Shown one piece after another: positions 8,198 through 17,402 of a DNA stretch of 64,000 nt. The DNA comes from Chitinophaga sp. H8 (GTDB lineage Bacteria; Bacteroidota; Bacteroidia; Chitinophagales; Chitinophagaceae). Position 1 is the stretch's first letter; the number at the start of each line of letters is the position of its first letter. The translations under genes were made by a program, and so were the position numbers. The DNA lies in the NCBI RefSeq assembly GCF_040567655.1, contig NZ_JBEXAC010000001.1, forward strand, positions 3,224,001-3,288,000. The letters are read 5' to 3'. The notes under the pieces were generated by a model, which saw nothing but the letters and a program-made list of their open reading frames with translations, did no database searches and had not been told where the DNA came from.

Positions 8198-9922
8198 ATG
8201 GATACTAATATTCAAAGTAAAGTAGCACAGTGGCTGAATGGAAAATATGATGCGGAAACGGTGGCCGCTATCCGGCACCTGGAAGCAACTAATCCTGATG
8301 AACTGACAGATGCCTTCTACCGTAACCTGGAGTTTGGTACGGGGGGATTAAGAGGGATTATGGGAGTAGGTACCAACCGTATGAATAAATATACGGTAGG
8401 CATGGCTACCCAGGGATATGCCAATTATCTGAAACAAGCCTTTACCGGTGAAATAAAAGTAGCTATTGCGCACGACTGCCGTAACAACAGCCGCTTTTTT
8501 GCGGAAACTACAGCCAATGTCTTTGCTGCCAATGGTATAAAAGTGTTTTTATTCGAAAGCCTCCGCCCTACCCCGGAACTTTCTTTTACCATCCGCCATC
8601 TGAAATGTCAGGGAGGAGTAGTATTAACCGCCTCACACAATCCTAAGGAATATAACGGGTACAAGGCCTACTGGGATGACGGCGGGCAACTGGTACCCCC
8701 ACACGATAAAAATGTGATCCGTGAAGTAGAAAAGATCTCTTCTATTGATGAGGTAAAATGGAGTGGTGGTGCCGAGAATATCATTAGTATTGGCCAGGAT
8801 GTTGACGAAGCCTACCTGCAAATGCTGCAAGGCCTGTCTATCCATCCTGAAGTAACCGCCAGCCAGCACGACCTGAAAATAGTATATACCCCCATTCATG
8901 GCAGTGGTATCACCCTGGTGCCGCAGATCCTGGCACGCAATGGCTTTACCAATGTACACATCGTAACGGAGCAGGCTACACCGGATGGTAATTTTCCTAC
9001 TGTGATCTACCCTAATCCGGAAGAAGCGGAAACTATGAGCATTGGCCTGCAAAAAGCCAAAGAACTGGATGCCGATATCCTGTTGGGTACCGATCCGGAT
9101 GCCGACCGTGTAGGTATTGCTGTAAAAGACCTGAAAGGGGAATGGGTACTGGTAAATGGTAACCAGACAGCGGCCCTGCTTTTTAACTATATCATTGAAG
9201 GCCGGAAAAACAAAGGATTAGCCAAACCGGAAGACTTTGTATGTAAAACGGTAGTGACCTCCGACCTGATCGACGTATTTGCTGCTAAAAACAATATCCG
9301 TTGTTATAATGTACTTACCGGCTTTAAATGGATTGCAGACCTGATCCGCAGGCATGAACCACAGGAAAAGTTCATCTGTGGCGGGGAGGAATCCTATGGT
9401 TATATGATCGGAGATAAGGTAAGGGATAAAGATGCGATCGCTTCTGTGGCCATGATCTGTGAGATGGCCGCTTATGTGCGTAGCCAGGGCAAAACCCTGT
9501 TTCAGCAACTGGTCAATATATACATACAATACGGCTTTTATAAAGACCACCTGATCTCCATTACCAAAAAAGGAATGAAAGGTGCGGATGAAATCGCCAA
9601 TATGATGAAAGGCTACCGGGAAAACCCACCTGCTACCATCAATGGTTCGGCGGTAGTGACCCTTTACGACTACCAGCTGCAGCAGGTAAAAAACCTTAAA
9701 ACAGGGGAAACACAGGCCATTGACCTGCCTAAATCCAATGTTTTACAGTTTATTCTGGCGGATGGCAGCAAAATATCTGCCCGCCCTTCCGGTACCGAAC
9801 CCAAGATCAAATTCTATTTCAGTGTGCACGACAAACTGGACAATGTAGCTGACTTTGATGCGGTGAACCAGTTGCTGGAAGAACGCATTGCCAATATTAT
9901 CCAGGATATGCAATTGAAATAG
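8198..9922 (+). CDS. phospho-sugar mutase (phosphoglucomutase/phosphomannomutase family)
   Basis: The enzyme moves phosphate between the C1 and C6 oxygens of hexose phosphates, feeding glycogen, nucleotide-sugar and cell-wall synthesis. All four family motifs are present in the 574-residue protein: the phosphoserine loop TASHNP (Ser146), the metal loop DPDAD (299-303), the sugar-binding GGEESYGY, and the C-terminal phosphate-binding RPSGTEPKIKFYF. The N-terminal EFGTGGLRG motif and the length fit the PgcA/PGM2-like branch, so glucose phosphate is the likely main substrate; specificity for mannose phosphate cannot be excluded. It stands alone, divergent from the YceI gene. Confidence 0.93.
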   Translation: MDTNIQSKVAQWLNGKYDAETVAAIRHLEATNPDELTDAFYRNLEFGTGGLRGIMGVGTNRMNKYTVGMATQGYANYLKQAFTGEIKVAIAHDCRNNSRFFAETTANVFAANGIKVFLFESLRPTPELSFTIRHLKCQGGVVLTASHNPKEYNGYKAYWDDGGQLVPPHDKNVIREVEKISSIDEVKWSGGAENIISIGQDVDEAYLQMLQGLSIHPEVTASQHDLKIVYTPIHGSGITLVPQILARNGFTNVHIVTEQATPDGNFPTVIYPNPEEAETMSIGLQKAKELDADILLGTDPDADRVGIAVKDLKGEWVLVNGNQTAALLFNYIIEGRKNKGLAKPEDFVCKTVVTSDLIDVFAAKNNIRCYNVLTGFKWIADLIRRHEPQEKFICGGEESYGYMIGDKVRDKDAIASVAMICEMAAYVRSQGKTLFQQLVNIYIQYGFYKDHLISITKKGMKGADEIANMMKGYRENPPATINGSAVVTLYDYQLQQVKNLKTGETQAIDLPKSNVLQFILADGSKISARPSGTEPKIKFYFSVHDKLDNVADFDAVNQLLEERIANIIQDMQLK

Positions 9923-9999
9923 ATCCAACTGTTTATCCGTTTATTCCCTGTATTTATACCTATGAAAGCCGATCAGCCGGTGCTGTAAAAAGTTGTTGC

Positions 10000-10045
10000 C
10001 TGGTAAAAGCCATAGTATGTTATCAAAACATCCGGCTTTTACCAG
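10000..10045. repeat. 12-bp perfect inverted repeat before the DUF2279 gene
   Basis: CTGGTAAAAGCC (10000-10011) is exactly inverted at 10034-10045. The 22-base loop holds a second small stem (ATGTT/AACAT). It lies 27 bp before the ATG of the next gene. It could be a 5'-leader hairpin or a terminator for the mutase, though no T-run follows. Confidence 0.5.
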
Positions 10046-10072
10046 CGCATATTTGCTGGCTTAATCAACCTG

Positions 10073-11008
10073 ATGAAAAAACTGCTTACCATCCTTTCTT
10101 TCCAGTTACTGGTGTATTGTGCCCCGGCGCAAAAGCTGACTACATTCGACATTCCTGATACTACTGTTAAACCAAGAGTATGGCTGCTGGGCGGGGCTAC
10201 TGCGGCATTATACGGTGGCGGACTACTGGCCTTAAACAGTGCCTGGTACAAAGGATACCCCAAGTCAGGTTTCCATTTTTTTAATGATGCCGGTGAATGG
10301 AAACAGATGGATAAGATGGGACATGTATTCAGTGCCTATATGATAGGGAAATACAGCCGCGAGCTATGGCGATGGTCTGGCCTTCCGCGAAAACAACAGA
10401 TATGGATAGGTGGCGTAAGCGGATTTGCCTACTTGTCTGTTATTGAGATATTGGATGGGTTTTCGGAACAATGGGGGTTTTCCTGGAGTGATATGAGTGC
10501 TAATGTAGCGGGTAGTGCACTGTTCATCAGCCAGGAACTTGCCTGGAATGAGCAACGTATTCAGCTCAAATTTTCTTCCTATCCGCAATATTACAGCGAT
10601 CCCGTGCTGGCAGATAAAGCTAACCAGCAATTTGGTAAAAGCTTCCCGGAACGGACACTGAAAGATTATAATGCCCAGACTTACTGGATAAGTGTAAACC
10701 TGCACTCCTTCGCCCAAAACAGCGGGCTCCCAAAATGGCTGAATATGGCCGTAGGATATGGTGCCAATGGTATGATAAGGGCAACAGATAATACCTGGAC
10801 AGATGATGCCGGTACAAAATATGATTATAGCCATATGCCCCGTATACGCCAGTTTTATCTGTCGCCCGATATAGACTTCACCAAAATACCTACCAGAAAA
10901 AAGGGATTCAGGGTGTTATTTCAGGTACTGAATATGCTCAAGTTTCCGGCCCCTACCCTGGAACTTACCTCTGAAGGCAGACTCAGGCTGCATGCCATTC
11001 ATTTCTAA
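10073..11008 (+). CDS. DUF2279 (YfiM-like) envelope protein
   Basis: The 311-residue product has a signal peptide (MKKLLTILSFQLLVYCAPAQ) and a hydrophobic segment at about 35-55. The part DKMGHVFSAYMIGKYSRELWRWSGL, followed by EILDGFSEQWGFSWSDMSANVAGS, is typical of the DUF2279 family, in which a conserved histidine and acidic residues suggest a hydrolase-like or structural role that has not been shown. The C-terminal half ends in aromatic beta-like segments. It is a single gene, convergent with the next hypothetical gene (14 bp between stops). Confidence 0.8.
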   Translation: MKKLLTILSFQLLVYCAPAQKLTTFDIPDTTVKPRVWLLGGATAALYGGGLLALNSAWYKGYPKSGFHFFNDAGEWKQMDKMGHVFSAYMIGKYSRELWRWSGLPRKQQIWIGGVSGFAYLSVIEILDGFSEQWGFSWSDMSANVAGSALFISQELAWNEQRIQLKFSSYPQYYSDPVLADKANQQFGKSFPERTLKDYNAQTYWISVNLHSFAQNSGLPKWLNMAVGYGANGMIRATDNTWTDDAGTKYDYSHMPRIRQFYLSPDIDFTKIPTRKKGFRVLFQVLNMLKFPAPTLELTSEGRLRLHAIHF

Positions 11009-11022
11009 GCATCATGCTACCA

Positions 11023-11487
11023 TTATGCCATTGGTGCTGCCGGGCCTTCTTCCGGCTTTTTATCTTTACCGCTACCGGAAAATATACCATAAAGTATAAG
11101 CAGGATAATTAACCCGAAAACGATCCGCCCGCCTGTTTTATCCCAAAAGGATACATAACTGCCGGCCAGTGTGATCTTTTCCTGCGCAGTGATTTGCTGG
11201 ATATCCTCCGGCGTTAGCTCCAGGTAATTATCGCCGTCTACATACCCCACGAATTTACCATTGGAAGTATTGTAGGGGATCCACATGATATGACTTTTGG
11301 TATACATATAGCCAATATCAAAATGAGTGGGTTTTCCATCCAGTTTGGTTTCATACTGTTCATTCTGAGGCAGATCGGCTACTTTCACAATCTTGTCTGC
11401 ACTCCCATAAACAATAGGTATACCAGCCCTGGCCTCATGTGCAAAAAATACAGTGACGGAGAATAAAAGGGCAACAATGACTTTCAT
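11023..11487 (-). CDS. hypothetical secreted, membrane-anchored protein
   Basis: The 154-residue product starts with a signal peptide (MKVIVALLFSVTVFFAHEARA), has a soluble middle of about 95 residues, and ends with one transmembrane helix (about 118-136) and a short lysine/proline-rich tail. It would therefore be a periplasm-facing protein with a C-terminal membrane anchor. I do not recognise the family. The middle has no cysteines and no repeated motif. No operon partner is evident: the next minus-strand gene upstream begins 500 bases away and the plus-strand neighbour converges. Confidence 0.6.
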   Translation of the reverse strand: MKVIVALLFSVTVFFAHEARAGIPIVYGSADKIVKVADLPQNEQYETKLDGKPTHFDIGYMYTKSHIMWIPYNTSNGKFVGYVDGDNYLELTPEDIQQITAQEKITLAGSYVSFWDKTGGRIVFGLIILLILYGIFSGSGKDKKPEEGPAAPMA

Positions 11488-11623
11488 AGTACTGATTTAA
11501 TAGATAAAGAAGTTTGTTATAGTATGAAAATACTCCATAAAACAACCGCTATATCCACCGATTTTTATCCGCTGTATTTTCGGGCAAATGCGTTGGGAAT
11601 ACTTATTTATCTGTGGGGAGCTG

Positions 11624-12121
11624 TCAGATCAGATAGGCAGAGGTAATGTCATTCCCTGCTACATCTACCATTACCATATCCTGGAGGGTAGTAGCGAGTG
11701 AATAACCTACAAAATCCACGGATAAGGGGAAGGATTTATGTTTCCGGTCCACCAGTACAGCTGTTTGTATTTTCCGGGGCAGCTGCTGTAAGAATGGCTT
11801 AAGCGCATATAACATGGTGCGGCCGGAATTTGCCACATCATCTATCAGCACGATCACCTTACCGGTTACATCCAGGGGTTCGGAAAGGGTTACTTCGGAA
11901 GGGTGCTGTTTATCCAGGCGCAGTTCAATGATTTTGATTTCCAACGGGGAAATCCTCCTCAGTATCTCAGCAATGCGATGTGTAAGGATCACGCCACGAT
12001 CCCAGATACCTGCCAGTATAATCGAGGTTTCATCACTGTTATGCTCATATATTTCATAAGCAATACGCTCTATCTTCTTTTGGATGATATCTGGTGTTAA
12101 AATGATGTTCTTACTTTCCAT
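11624..12121 (-). CDS. PyrR-like phosphoribosyltransferase
   Basis: The 165-residue protein has the type I phosphoribosyltransferase fold. The PRPP loop reads VIVLIDDVANSGRTM, and the C-terminal part VDFVGYSLATTLQDMV resembles the region after the PRPP loop in PyrR and hypoxanthine phosphoribosyltransferases. It probably transfers ribose phosphate to a purine or uracil; whether it also regulates pyrimidine genes cannot be told, since no pyr genes or attenuator are near. I take the ATG at 12121 (MESKNII) as start; the 23 extra residues of the longest frame are unlike the family. Confidence 0.8.
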   Translation of the reverse strand: MESKNIILTPDIIQKKIERIAYEIYEHNSDETSIILAGIWDRGVILTHRIAEILRRISPLEIKIIELRLDKQHPSEVTLSEPLDVTGKVIVLIDDVANSGRTMLYALKPFLQQLPRKIQTAVLVDRKHKSFPLSVDFVGYSLATTLQDMVMVDVAGNDITSAYLI

Positions 12122-12242
12122 GCTGCTATATTCAAAGGGTAAAAATAAGCAAATTTGATACATGGGGGGTATCCGGCAGCCCATTTTCAAAATATTATAT
12201 ACATTGCAATAAACCGTAAATTAGGGAAGTCAAATCTGAGAT

Positions 12243-13565
12243 ATGCGAATAGTACAAGAGCTTTTATTTGTTATTGCGTTTGGAGCGGCGGTATACCTCT
12301 TTTCGGGGAAAGCCGCTCAGATCCGGCGGAATATACTGCTGGGGAGGGATATCTCCCTCCGGGATAATCCGGGGCAGCGCTGGCGGAATATGTTATTGCT
12401 GGCCTTTGGTCAGAAAAAGATGTTTCGCAATCCCCTTGTGGCAGTGCTTCACTTCTTCGTATATGCTGGCTTTCTGATCATTAATATAGAAATACTTGAA
12501 ATAATACTGGACGGTATCCTGGGTACCCATCGTTTATTCGCTCCCGTACTAGGCAGCCTTTATGGTGTACTTATCGGTTGTTTTGAGATCCTGGCCGTAT
12601 TGGTGATCCTGGGTTGTGCTGTTTTTCTGATCAGGAGAAACCTGCTTAAACTAAGGCGCTTTATCAGCAAGGACCTAGATGGATGGCCCAGATCGGATGC
12701 AAATTATATCCTGATCACGGAAATAGTGCTGATGCTGTTATTCCTGACTATGAATACGGCCGACCAGGTATTACAGGCCCATGGGACAGAACATTACATT
12801 GCTACCGGCAGCTTTTGGGTAACGGGGATGTTCACACCCCTGCTCAGCGGTCTTTCAGATAGTACCCTGATTGCACTGGAAAGGGGATGCTGGTGGTTGC
12901 ATATTTTAGGGGTGCTGGCCTTTTTGAACTACCTGCCCTATTCCAAGCACCTGCATATTATGCTGGCCTTTCCCAATGCTTACTTCAGCAGCCTGCAGCC
13001 TAAAGGCCGGATGGCCAATATGCCTGCGGTACAACATGAGGTACAGCTAATGCTGCAGCCGGAACTGGCGGCGAATGCTCCTGCCAGTGATGCCGTACCC
13101 AAATTCGGCGCTAAAGATGTCAGTGACCTTACCTGGAAAAATCTCCTGGATGCCTATAGCTGTACAGAATGTGGCCGCTGCTCAGCAGCTTGTCCGGCCA
13201 ATCTTACAGGCAAATTATTATCTCCCAGAAAGATCATGATGGATACCCGCGACCGTGCGGAGGAAGTAGGTAGGCATATCAAAGCAAATGGCGGCACCTT
13301 CTCCGATGATGGTAAAGCCCTTTTACGTGATTATATCAGCGAAGAAGAGCTGCGTGCCTGCACCAGCTGCAATGCCTGTGTGGAGGAATGCCCGGTAAGT
13401 ATTAATCCGCTGGATATTATCCTTCAGCTGCGCCGCCACCTCGTGATGGAAGAATCCAGTGCGCCGGCAGAATGGAATATGATGTTCAGCAACATTGAGA
13501 ATAATATGGCCCCCTGGAAGTTCAGTCCGGATGACAGAGACAAATGGGCTACTGAAATGAACTGA
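12243..13565 (+). CDS. membrane-bound 4Fe-4S dicluster protein (HdrC/GlpC-like electron-transfer subunit)
   Basis: The 440-residue protein has about five transmembrane helices in its first 250 residues, like the cytochrome b-type membrane part of nitrate reductase gamma or DgcB proteins. After that comes a ferredoxin domain with two cluster motifs, CTECGRCSAACPA and CTSCNACVEECPV, each of the CxxCxxCxxxCP type. It probably passes electrons between a soluble dehydrogenase and the quinone pool. The next gene encodes a CCG-domain protein, the usual partner, so the two should form one complex at the inner membrane. The natural donor or acceptor is unknown. Confidence 0.87.
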   Translation: MRIVQELLFVIAFGAAVYLFSGKAAQIRRNILLGRDISLRDNPGQRWRNMLLLAFGQKKMFRNPLVAVLHFFVYAGFLIINIEILEIILDGILGTHRLFAPVLGSLYGVLIGCFEILAVLVILGCAVFLIRRNLLKLRRFISKDLDGWPRSDANYILITEIVLMLLFLTMNTADQVLQAHGTEHYIATGSFWVTGMFTPLLSGLSDSTLIALERGCWWLHILGVLAFLNYLPYSKHLHIMLAFPNAYFSSLQPKGRMANMPAVQHEVQLMLQPELAANAPASDAVPKFGAKDVSDLTWKNLLDAYSCTECGRCSAACPANLTGKLLSPRKIMMDTRDRAEEVGRHIKANGGTFSDDGKALLRDYISEEELRACTSCNACVEECPVSINPLDIILQLRRHLVMEESSAPAEWNMMFSNIENNMAPWKFSPDDRDKWATEMN

Positions 13566-13664
13566 CCGGATCAACGAAGTGGTCATAAAAATACATACAT
13601 CCAAAGCGCATCACAGGGAGCTACTTCCGATCAGCGAAGCTGGTTCCTGCAAACAGTAAAAGAC

Positions 13665-14444
13665 ATGCAGATAAAAACAATGGCCGAATACGCCGCAAAT
13701 GGGGAAATGCCGGAAGTACTTTTTTGGGTAGGATGTGCAGGTAGCTTTGACCAGCGTGCGCAAAAGATCACCAAAGCATTTGCTACCATATTGGATAAAG
13801 TAGGGATAAAGTTTGCTATCCTGGGCAAAGAGGAAAGCTGTACCGGAGATCCTGCCCGCCGTGCAGGCAATGAATTTATTTTCCAGATGATGGCCCAAAA
13901 CAATATACAGGTGCTCAATGGCTATGGCGTAAAGAAAATCGTGACGGCCTGTCCCCATTGCTTTAATACCCTTAAAAATGAATATCCGGAACTGGGCGGC
14001 AATTATGAAGTGATCCATCATACTACCCTGCTCCAGCAATTGATAGACGAGGGAAAGATTAAAATGTCGGAAGGCGGCACTTTTAAAGGTAAAAAAATCA
14101 CTTACCACGACTCCTGCTACCTAGGCAGGGCTAATCAGATTTATGAAGCCCCCCGTAAAGTACTTGAGATCCTGGATGCCGAACTGGTAGAAATGAAACG
14201 TTGCCGCAGCAATGGATTATGCTGTGGTGCCGGAGGTGCCCAGATGTTTAAGGAAGAAGAAAAAGGAACTACCCGCGTAAATTTTGAAAGAGGCAAAGAA
14301 GCGGTGGCTACCGGTGCGGGTATCATTGCGGCCAACTGCCCGTTTTGTATGACCATGCTCTCTGATGGGGTAAAAGAAGAAGGAAAGGAAGATACCGTAC
14401 AGGTATTGGATATTGCGGAGATCATTGCCGCAGGAATGCAGTAA
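13665..14444 (+). CDS. CCG-domain Fe-S oxidoreductase subunit (HdrB/GlpC-like)
   Basis: The 259-residue protein contains the cysteine-rich domains of heterodisulfide reductase B-like subunits: a first set with GCAG, SCTGDPARRAGNE and TACPHCFNTLKNEYP, and a second set with YHDSCYLGR and SNGLCCGAGGAQMF. Such domains bind non-cubane 4Fe-4S clusters and carry out two-electron chemistry. It follows the membrane dicluster protein by 99 bp and is almost certainly its soluble partner. The start is taken at the first ATG (13665); a second in-frame ATG lies five codons later. The substrate is unknown. Confidence 0.87.
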   Translation: MQIKTMAEYAANGEMPEVLFWVGCAGSFDQRAQKITKAFATILDKVGIKFAILGKEESCTGDPARRAGNEFIFQMMAQNNIQVLNGYGVKKIVTACPHCFNTLKNEYPELGGNYEVIHHTTLLQQLIDEGKIKMSEGGTFKGKKITYHDSCYLGRANQIYEAPRKVLEILDAELVEMKRCRSNGLCCGAGGAQMFKEEEKGTTRVNFERGKEAVATGAGIIAANCPFCMTMLSDGVKEEGKEDTVQVLDIAEIIAAGMQ

Positions 14445-14566
14445 TCTTCCGTATTTCAAAAACCTCGCTGCCAGCACAGTGCAGGAATAATAACAAGTGA
14501 ACACCCAGATTGTCAAAGGATTTGAGGGCGCGAAAGTAGGATAATCAGCTCAATTTGCGTGGCGCA

Positions 14567-14595
14567 TTGCCTGAAAAATGTTTTTAGTACCTTTG
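14567..14595 (+). promoter_or_regulatory. promoter of the 169-residue hypothetical gene
   Basis: A TTG at 14567-14569 and TACCTTTG at 14588-14595 are separated by 18 bp, a good fit to the -33/-7 pattern. The ATG is at 14600, so the mRNA would have almost no leader. Confidence 0.6.
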
Positions 14596-14599
14596 TACC

Positions 14600-15109
14600 A
14601 TGGATATTAAAAATATATTACCTGCAGACTTCTCCCCTGCTTCAAGGGTATGGATATATCAAAGTAACCGCCCGTTCAGCGAGCAGGAAGCACTGGAAAT
14701 CAATGAACAACTGGATCAGTTTACCGCGCAGTGGAATGCACACGGTGATGAAGTAACCGGATGGGGCAAACTGTTGTTTAATCAGGTGATTGTACTGATG
14801 GCAGACGAATCCAGAACCATGGTAAGCGGATGCAGTACAGACAGCTCTGTGCGGATCATTAAAAGTATGGAACGCCAATATGCAGTAAACCTGTTTGACC
14901 GCCTCCTGCTGGCATTCCTCGTAGAAGATAAGGTACAGCTATTACCACTGGCCCAACTTAACTATGGCATAGAAAAGGGATTTATCAGTGAAGACACTAT
15001 TTACCTGAATAATACAGTACTTACCAAACAGGAAATGGAAACCCGCTGGCTGATTCCTATTAAAGAAAGCTGGCTGGCTACAAAGCTCCAAAAGACCGTA
15101 AGCAGCTGA
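14600..15109 (+). CDS. conserved hypothetical protein (often labelled ABC transporter ATPase without support)
   Basis: The 169-residue soluble protein starts MDIKNILPADFSPASRVWIYQSNRPF. It belongs to a Bacteroidota family that databases often call an ABC transporter ATPase, but I see no Walker A, Walker B or signature motif, so that name is not supported. A conserved-looking DRLLLAFLVEDKVQLL stretch lies in the middle. There is no signal peptide or membrane helix. From memory, this family often lies after the two Fe-S genes found here, which suggests a link to that module, but it has its own promoter. Confidence 0.7.
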   Translation: MDIKNILPADFSPASRVWIYQSNRPFSEQEALEINEQLDQFTAQWNAHGDEVTGWGKLLFNQVIVLMADESRTMVSGCSTDSSVRIIKSMERQYAVNLFDRLLLAFLVEDKVQLLPLAQLNYGIEKGFISEDTIYLNNTVLTKQEMETRWLIPIKESWLATKLQKTVSS

Positions 15110-15147
15110 TATACCCGTTTTTAAACGGGTAGTATAAAAACGGGTAT

Positions 15148-15831
15148 TTAATCCAGTACAAAACGGTACCCTACTCCTTTTATCGTTAGTATTTCCAGGT
15201 TTTCATCTTCTTTCAAACACATCCGCAACCGGGTGATATATACATCCAGGTTGCGGCTGTTGAAAAAGGAATCATTGCCCCAAAGCAGGTTGAGAATACT
15301 TTTCCGGTCAATGATCCCATCGCGGTTTTCGTACAATAGTTTCAGCAATTCAGCTTCCCGGTACGATAGTTTCTTTTCTTCCCTCCCATTGACCAGTACC
15401 TGCCGGTTGGTATAAAATCTGAACTTACCTATCTTAATATGATCCGCAGGTGCTGCAAGTGGCCTGCCTGTTTTGCGCAACACATTATCAATGCGCACAA
15501 TCAGCTCTTCCAGGCTAAAAGGCTTACGGATGTAATCATTCCCTCCCAGTGTAAATCCTTTTACCAGGTCGGCCGTCTGTGTTTTCGCGGTCAGGAATAA
15601 GATAGGTACCTGCGGATCCAGGGCGCGTATCTCTTCAGCTATTTCAAAGCCATCCTTATTAGGTAGCATAATATCCAGTACACACACTGCCGGACGGGTT
15701 TGCTTAAACAAGGCCAGGGCTTTAGCGCCATCACTTTCCAATACTACTTCAAAACCTCTTCGCTGCAGGCTTTCTTTCACAATTTTGCCCAGGGATAATT
15801 CGTCTTCAACATATAAAATCGTACTGTTCAT
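15148..15831 (-). CDS. OmpR/PhoB-family response regulator
   Basis: The 227-residue protein has an N-terminal receiver domain with the acidic pair E9/D10, phospho-acceptor Asp53 (CVLDIMLP) and the conserved lysine in DYIRKPF. A winged-helix DNA-binding domain follows at about 128-227 (SYREAELLKLL; LLWGNDSFFNSRNLDVYITRLR). It is the second gene of an operon: the kinase stop and this ATG are one base apart, so translation is coupled. The adjacent 38-bp repeated motif with TTAAC half-sites one and two helix turns apart is the kind of tandem site that this family binds, so it is the likely regulator of the neighbouring GLPGLI and TonB genes. Confidence 0.95.
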   Translation of the reverse strand: MNSTILYVEDELSLGKIVKESLQRRGFEVVLESDGAKALALFKQTRPAVCVLDIMLPNKDGFEIAEEIRALDPQVPILFLTAKTQTADLVKGFTLGGNDYIRKPFSLEELIVRIDNVLRKTGRPLAAPADHIKIGKFRFYTNRQVLVNGREEKKLSYREAELLKLLYENRDGIIDRKSILNLLWGNDSFFNSRNLDVYITRLRMCLKEDENLEILTIKGVGYRFVLD

Positions 15832-15832
15832 C

Positions 15833-17341
15833 TTATCCTATTTTAAGCTTTACGATCCGCCGGCCTTTATCATAATAAATCACGGGGGCTTCCGCAAAAG
15901 GAAGTTTGATGGAGAAAGTACTGCCTTTGCCCAGCTCGCTTTCGACTGTTATAAAACCCATATGTCTTTGCACAATATGCGACACATAACTTAAGCCAAG
16001 ACCGTAGCCTTTGGTATTATGGCGGTTGCCGCTGGGAACGCGGAAGAACTTTTCAAATATTTTCCGCTCATACTCCCTGGCAATCCCTATCCCGTTATCG
16101 GTTATACGTATTTCCAGGAATCTTTTATGGTCAATAATATGTATCAGGATATCCGGTTCTTTGGGAGTATACTTCAATGCATTATCCAGGAGGTTGTAAA
16201 GCACACTGGTCATATGCAGTTTATCGGCCGTAATGACAAAATTGGTTCCGGTCATTTTTAATGCCGTTACCGCATGTTGCTTATCGAACTGCAGTTTCAT
16301 AGAGGTAATAACACTTCTTGCCAGCGCTGCTATGTCAAATTCTTCCTTATTCAAAGCAATTTCCTTGTTCTCAAACATCGACAGCTTTAACACTTTATCT
16401 ACCAGCTGCCCCAGCCTTTGCATTTCATTTGCCGAGATGTCCAGGTATTCATTGGTAAGCTGCCTGTCTTCCAAAGCATCAAAATTCCGTAAGGCTTCGA
16501 TGGCTACACTCACCGTGGCAATAGGTGTTTTCAACTCATGCGTCATGTTATTGATAAAATCATTCTTCAGCTGCGCCAGCTTTTGCTGCTGTTTCAGGTT
16601 CCGGTACAGCAACAGAAAAGACAACACCGTTACGCCCAGCAGGAGGAAAGAAATAAGAATAGGCTGGCTGATACGCTGCAACAGGTACCACGTGTTGTTG
16701 TTAAACAATACCTGGTACCTGACAGGATTGGTAAAACCAATCGTGACCATATTACTTTCAAGCTCTTCCGGAAAATAGGTGGTTGCATATTGCGCGGTAT
16801 CCATCGGAATCGTATCAATGCGGAAAGACACCATGATCCCTTCCCTTGCCAGTGTTTTAGCATAGCGATCCGCAATTTCCTGCACCGAAATCGAAGCACG
16901 GAGAGAGTCTACATCTGCCAGAAACTCAACCACCCTGGTATCCACAGGCCCCCTGGCAGTAGCCGTGTTATACTGTACATTAAAAGTGTCTATGCGGGCA
17001 GCGGTAGGAACCGTTCTGGCAAAAAGCACCGTATGCTTACTTCTGGGCCTTTCCGGTAAGGAATCCTGTATATCGTCTCGCAGCACATTAGAGATCCCGA
17101 TTACACCGCCCCGGTCCTGCATACGGATATTGATGTTGGTATCCAGCTTCAACTTGGATGCCTGAAGACGGAAGATCGTTTCCCGGAAAAGCACATTGGT
17201 ACGGGCAGTGAACAACCTTTTTTCGTCCCGGTAATTGTTATTCAGCCAATATGCCTGAAAAGCGGTGATCACCAGAATGGTAATCACAATCAGAAAAGCA
17301 GTGATGGGTATGGACAATTTGTATCTCACCTGTTGGATCAC
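15833..17341 (-). CDS. membrane sensor histidine kinase
   Basis: The 502-residue kinase has two transmembrane helices (about 11-31 and 227-246) that flank a periplasmic sensor region of about 195 residues with no domain I recognise. The dimerisation box carries the phospho-acceptor His268 (NNMTHELKTP). The ATPase domain shows the N box (LLDNALKYTP), the G1 box (ITDNGIGIA), the F box (FEKFFRVP) and the G2 box (KGYGLGLSY). It is the first gene of the kinase-regulator operon. Its own promoter has good -33 and -7 boxes, and the 38-bp operator-like motif lies 8 bp further upstream, so the operon may be autoregulated. The signal is unknown; envelope or metal stress would fit the target genes. Confidence 0.93.
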   Translation of the reverse strand: MIQQVRYKLSIPITAFLIVITILVITAFQAYWLNNNYRDEKRLFTARTNVLFRETIFRLQASKLKLDTNINIRMQDRGGVIGISNVLRDDIQDSLPERPRSKHTVLFARTVPTAARIDTFNVQYNTATARGPVDTRVVEFLADVDSLRASISVQEIADRYAKTLAREGIMVSFRIDTIPMDTAQYATTYFPEELESNMVTIGFTNPVRYQVLFNNNTWYLLQRISQPILISFLLLGVTVLSFLLLYRNLKQQQKLAQLKNDFINNMTHELKTPIATVSVAIEALRNFDALEDRQLTNEYLDISANEMQRLGQLVDKVLKLSMFENKEIALNKEEFDIAALARSVITSMKLQFDKQHAVTALKMTGTNFVITADKLHMTSVLYNLLDNALKYTPKEPDILIHIIDHKRFLEIRITDNGIGIAREYERKIFEKFFRVPSGNRHNTKGYGLGLSYVSHIVQRHMGFITVESELGKGSTFSIKLPFAEAPVIYYDKGRRIVKLKIG

Positions 17342-17365
17342 ATAGTTTAAAAAGCCATGCTATTG

Positions 17366-17394
17366 CAAATGTATCATTTCCTTTTTCCAGACAA
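17366..17394 (-). promoter_or_regulatory. promoter of the kinase-regulator operon
   Basis: On the minus strand TTG (17394-17392) and TACATTTG (17373-17366) are spaced by 18 bp. Both boxes are close to consensus, unlike those of the two presumed target genes. Confidence 0.6.
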
Positions 17395-17402
17395 CAGGAG
17401 CT

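Noticed and set aside
13567..13645. Direct repeat GATCAACGAAG / GATCAGCGAAG between the two Fe-S genes
   Set aside because: Short and imperfect, with no link to a promoter or hairpin; likely chance.
14600..15109. ABC transporter ATPase
   Set aside because: No Walker A, Walker B or signature motif is present.
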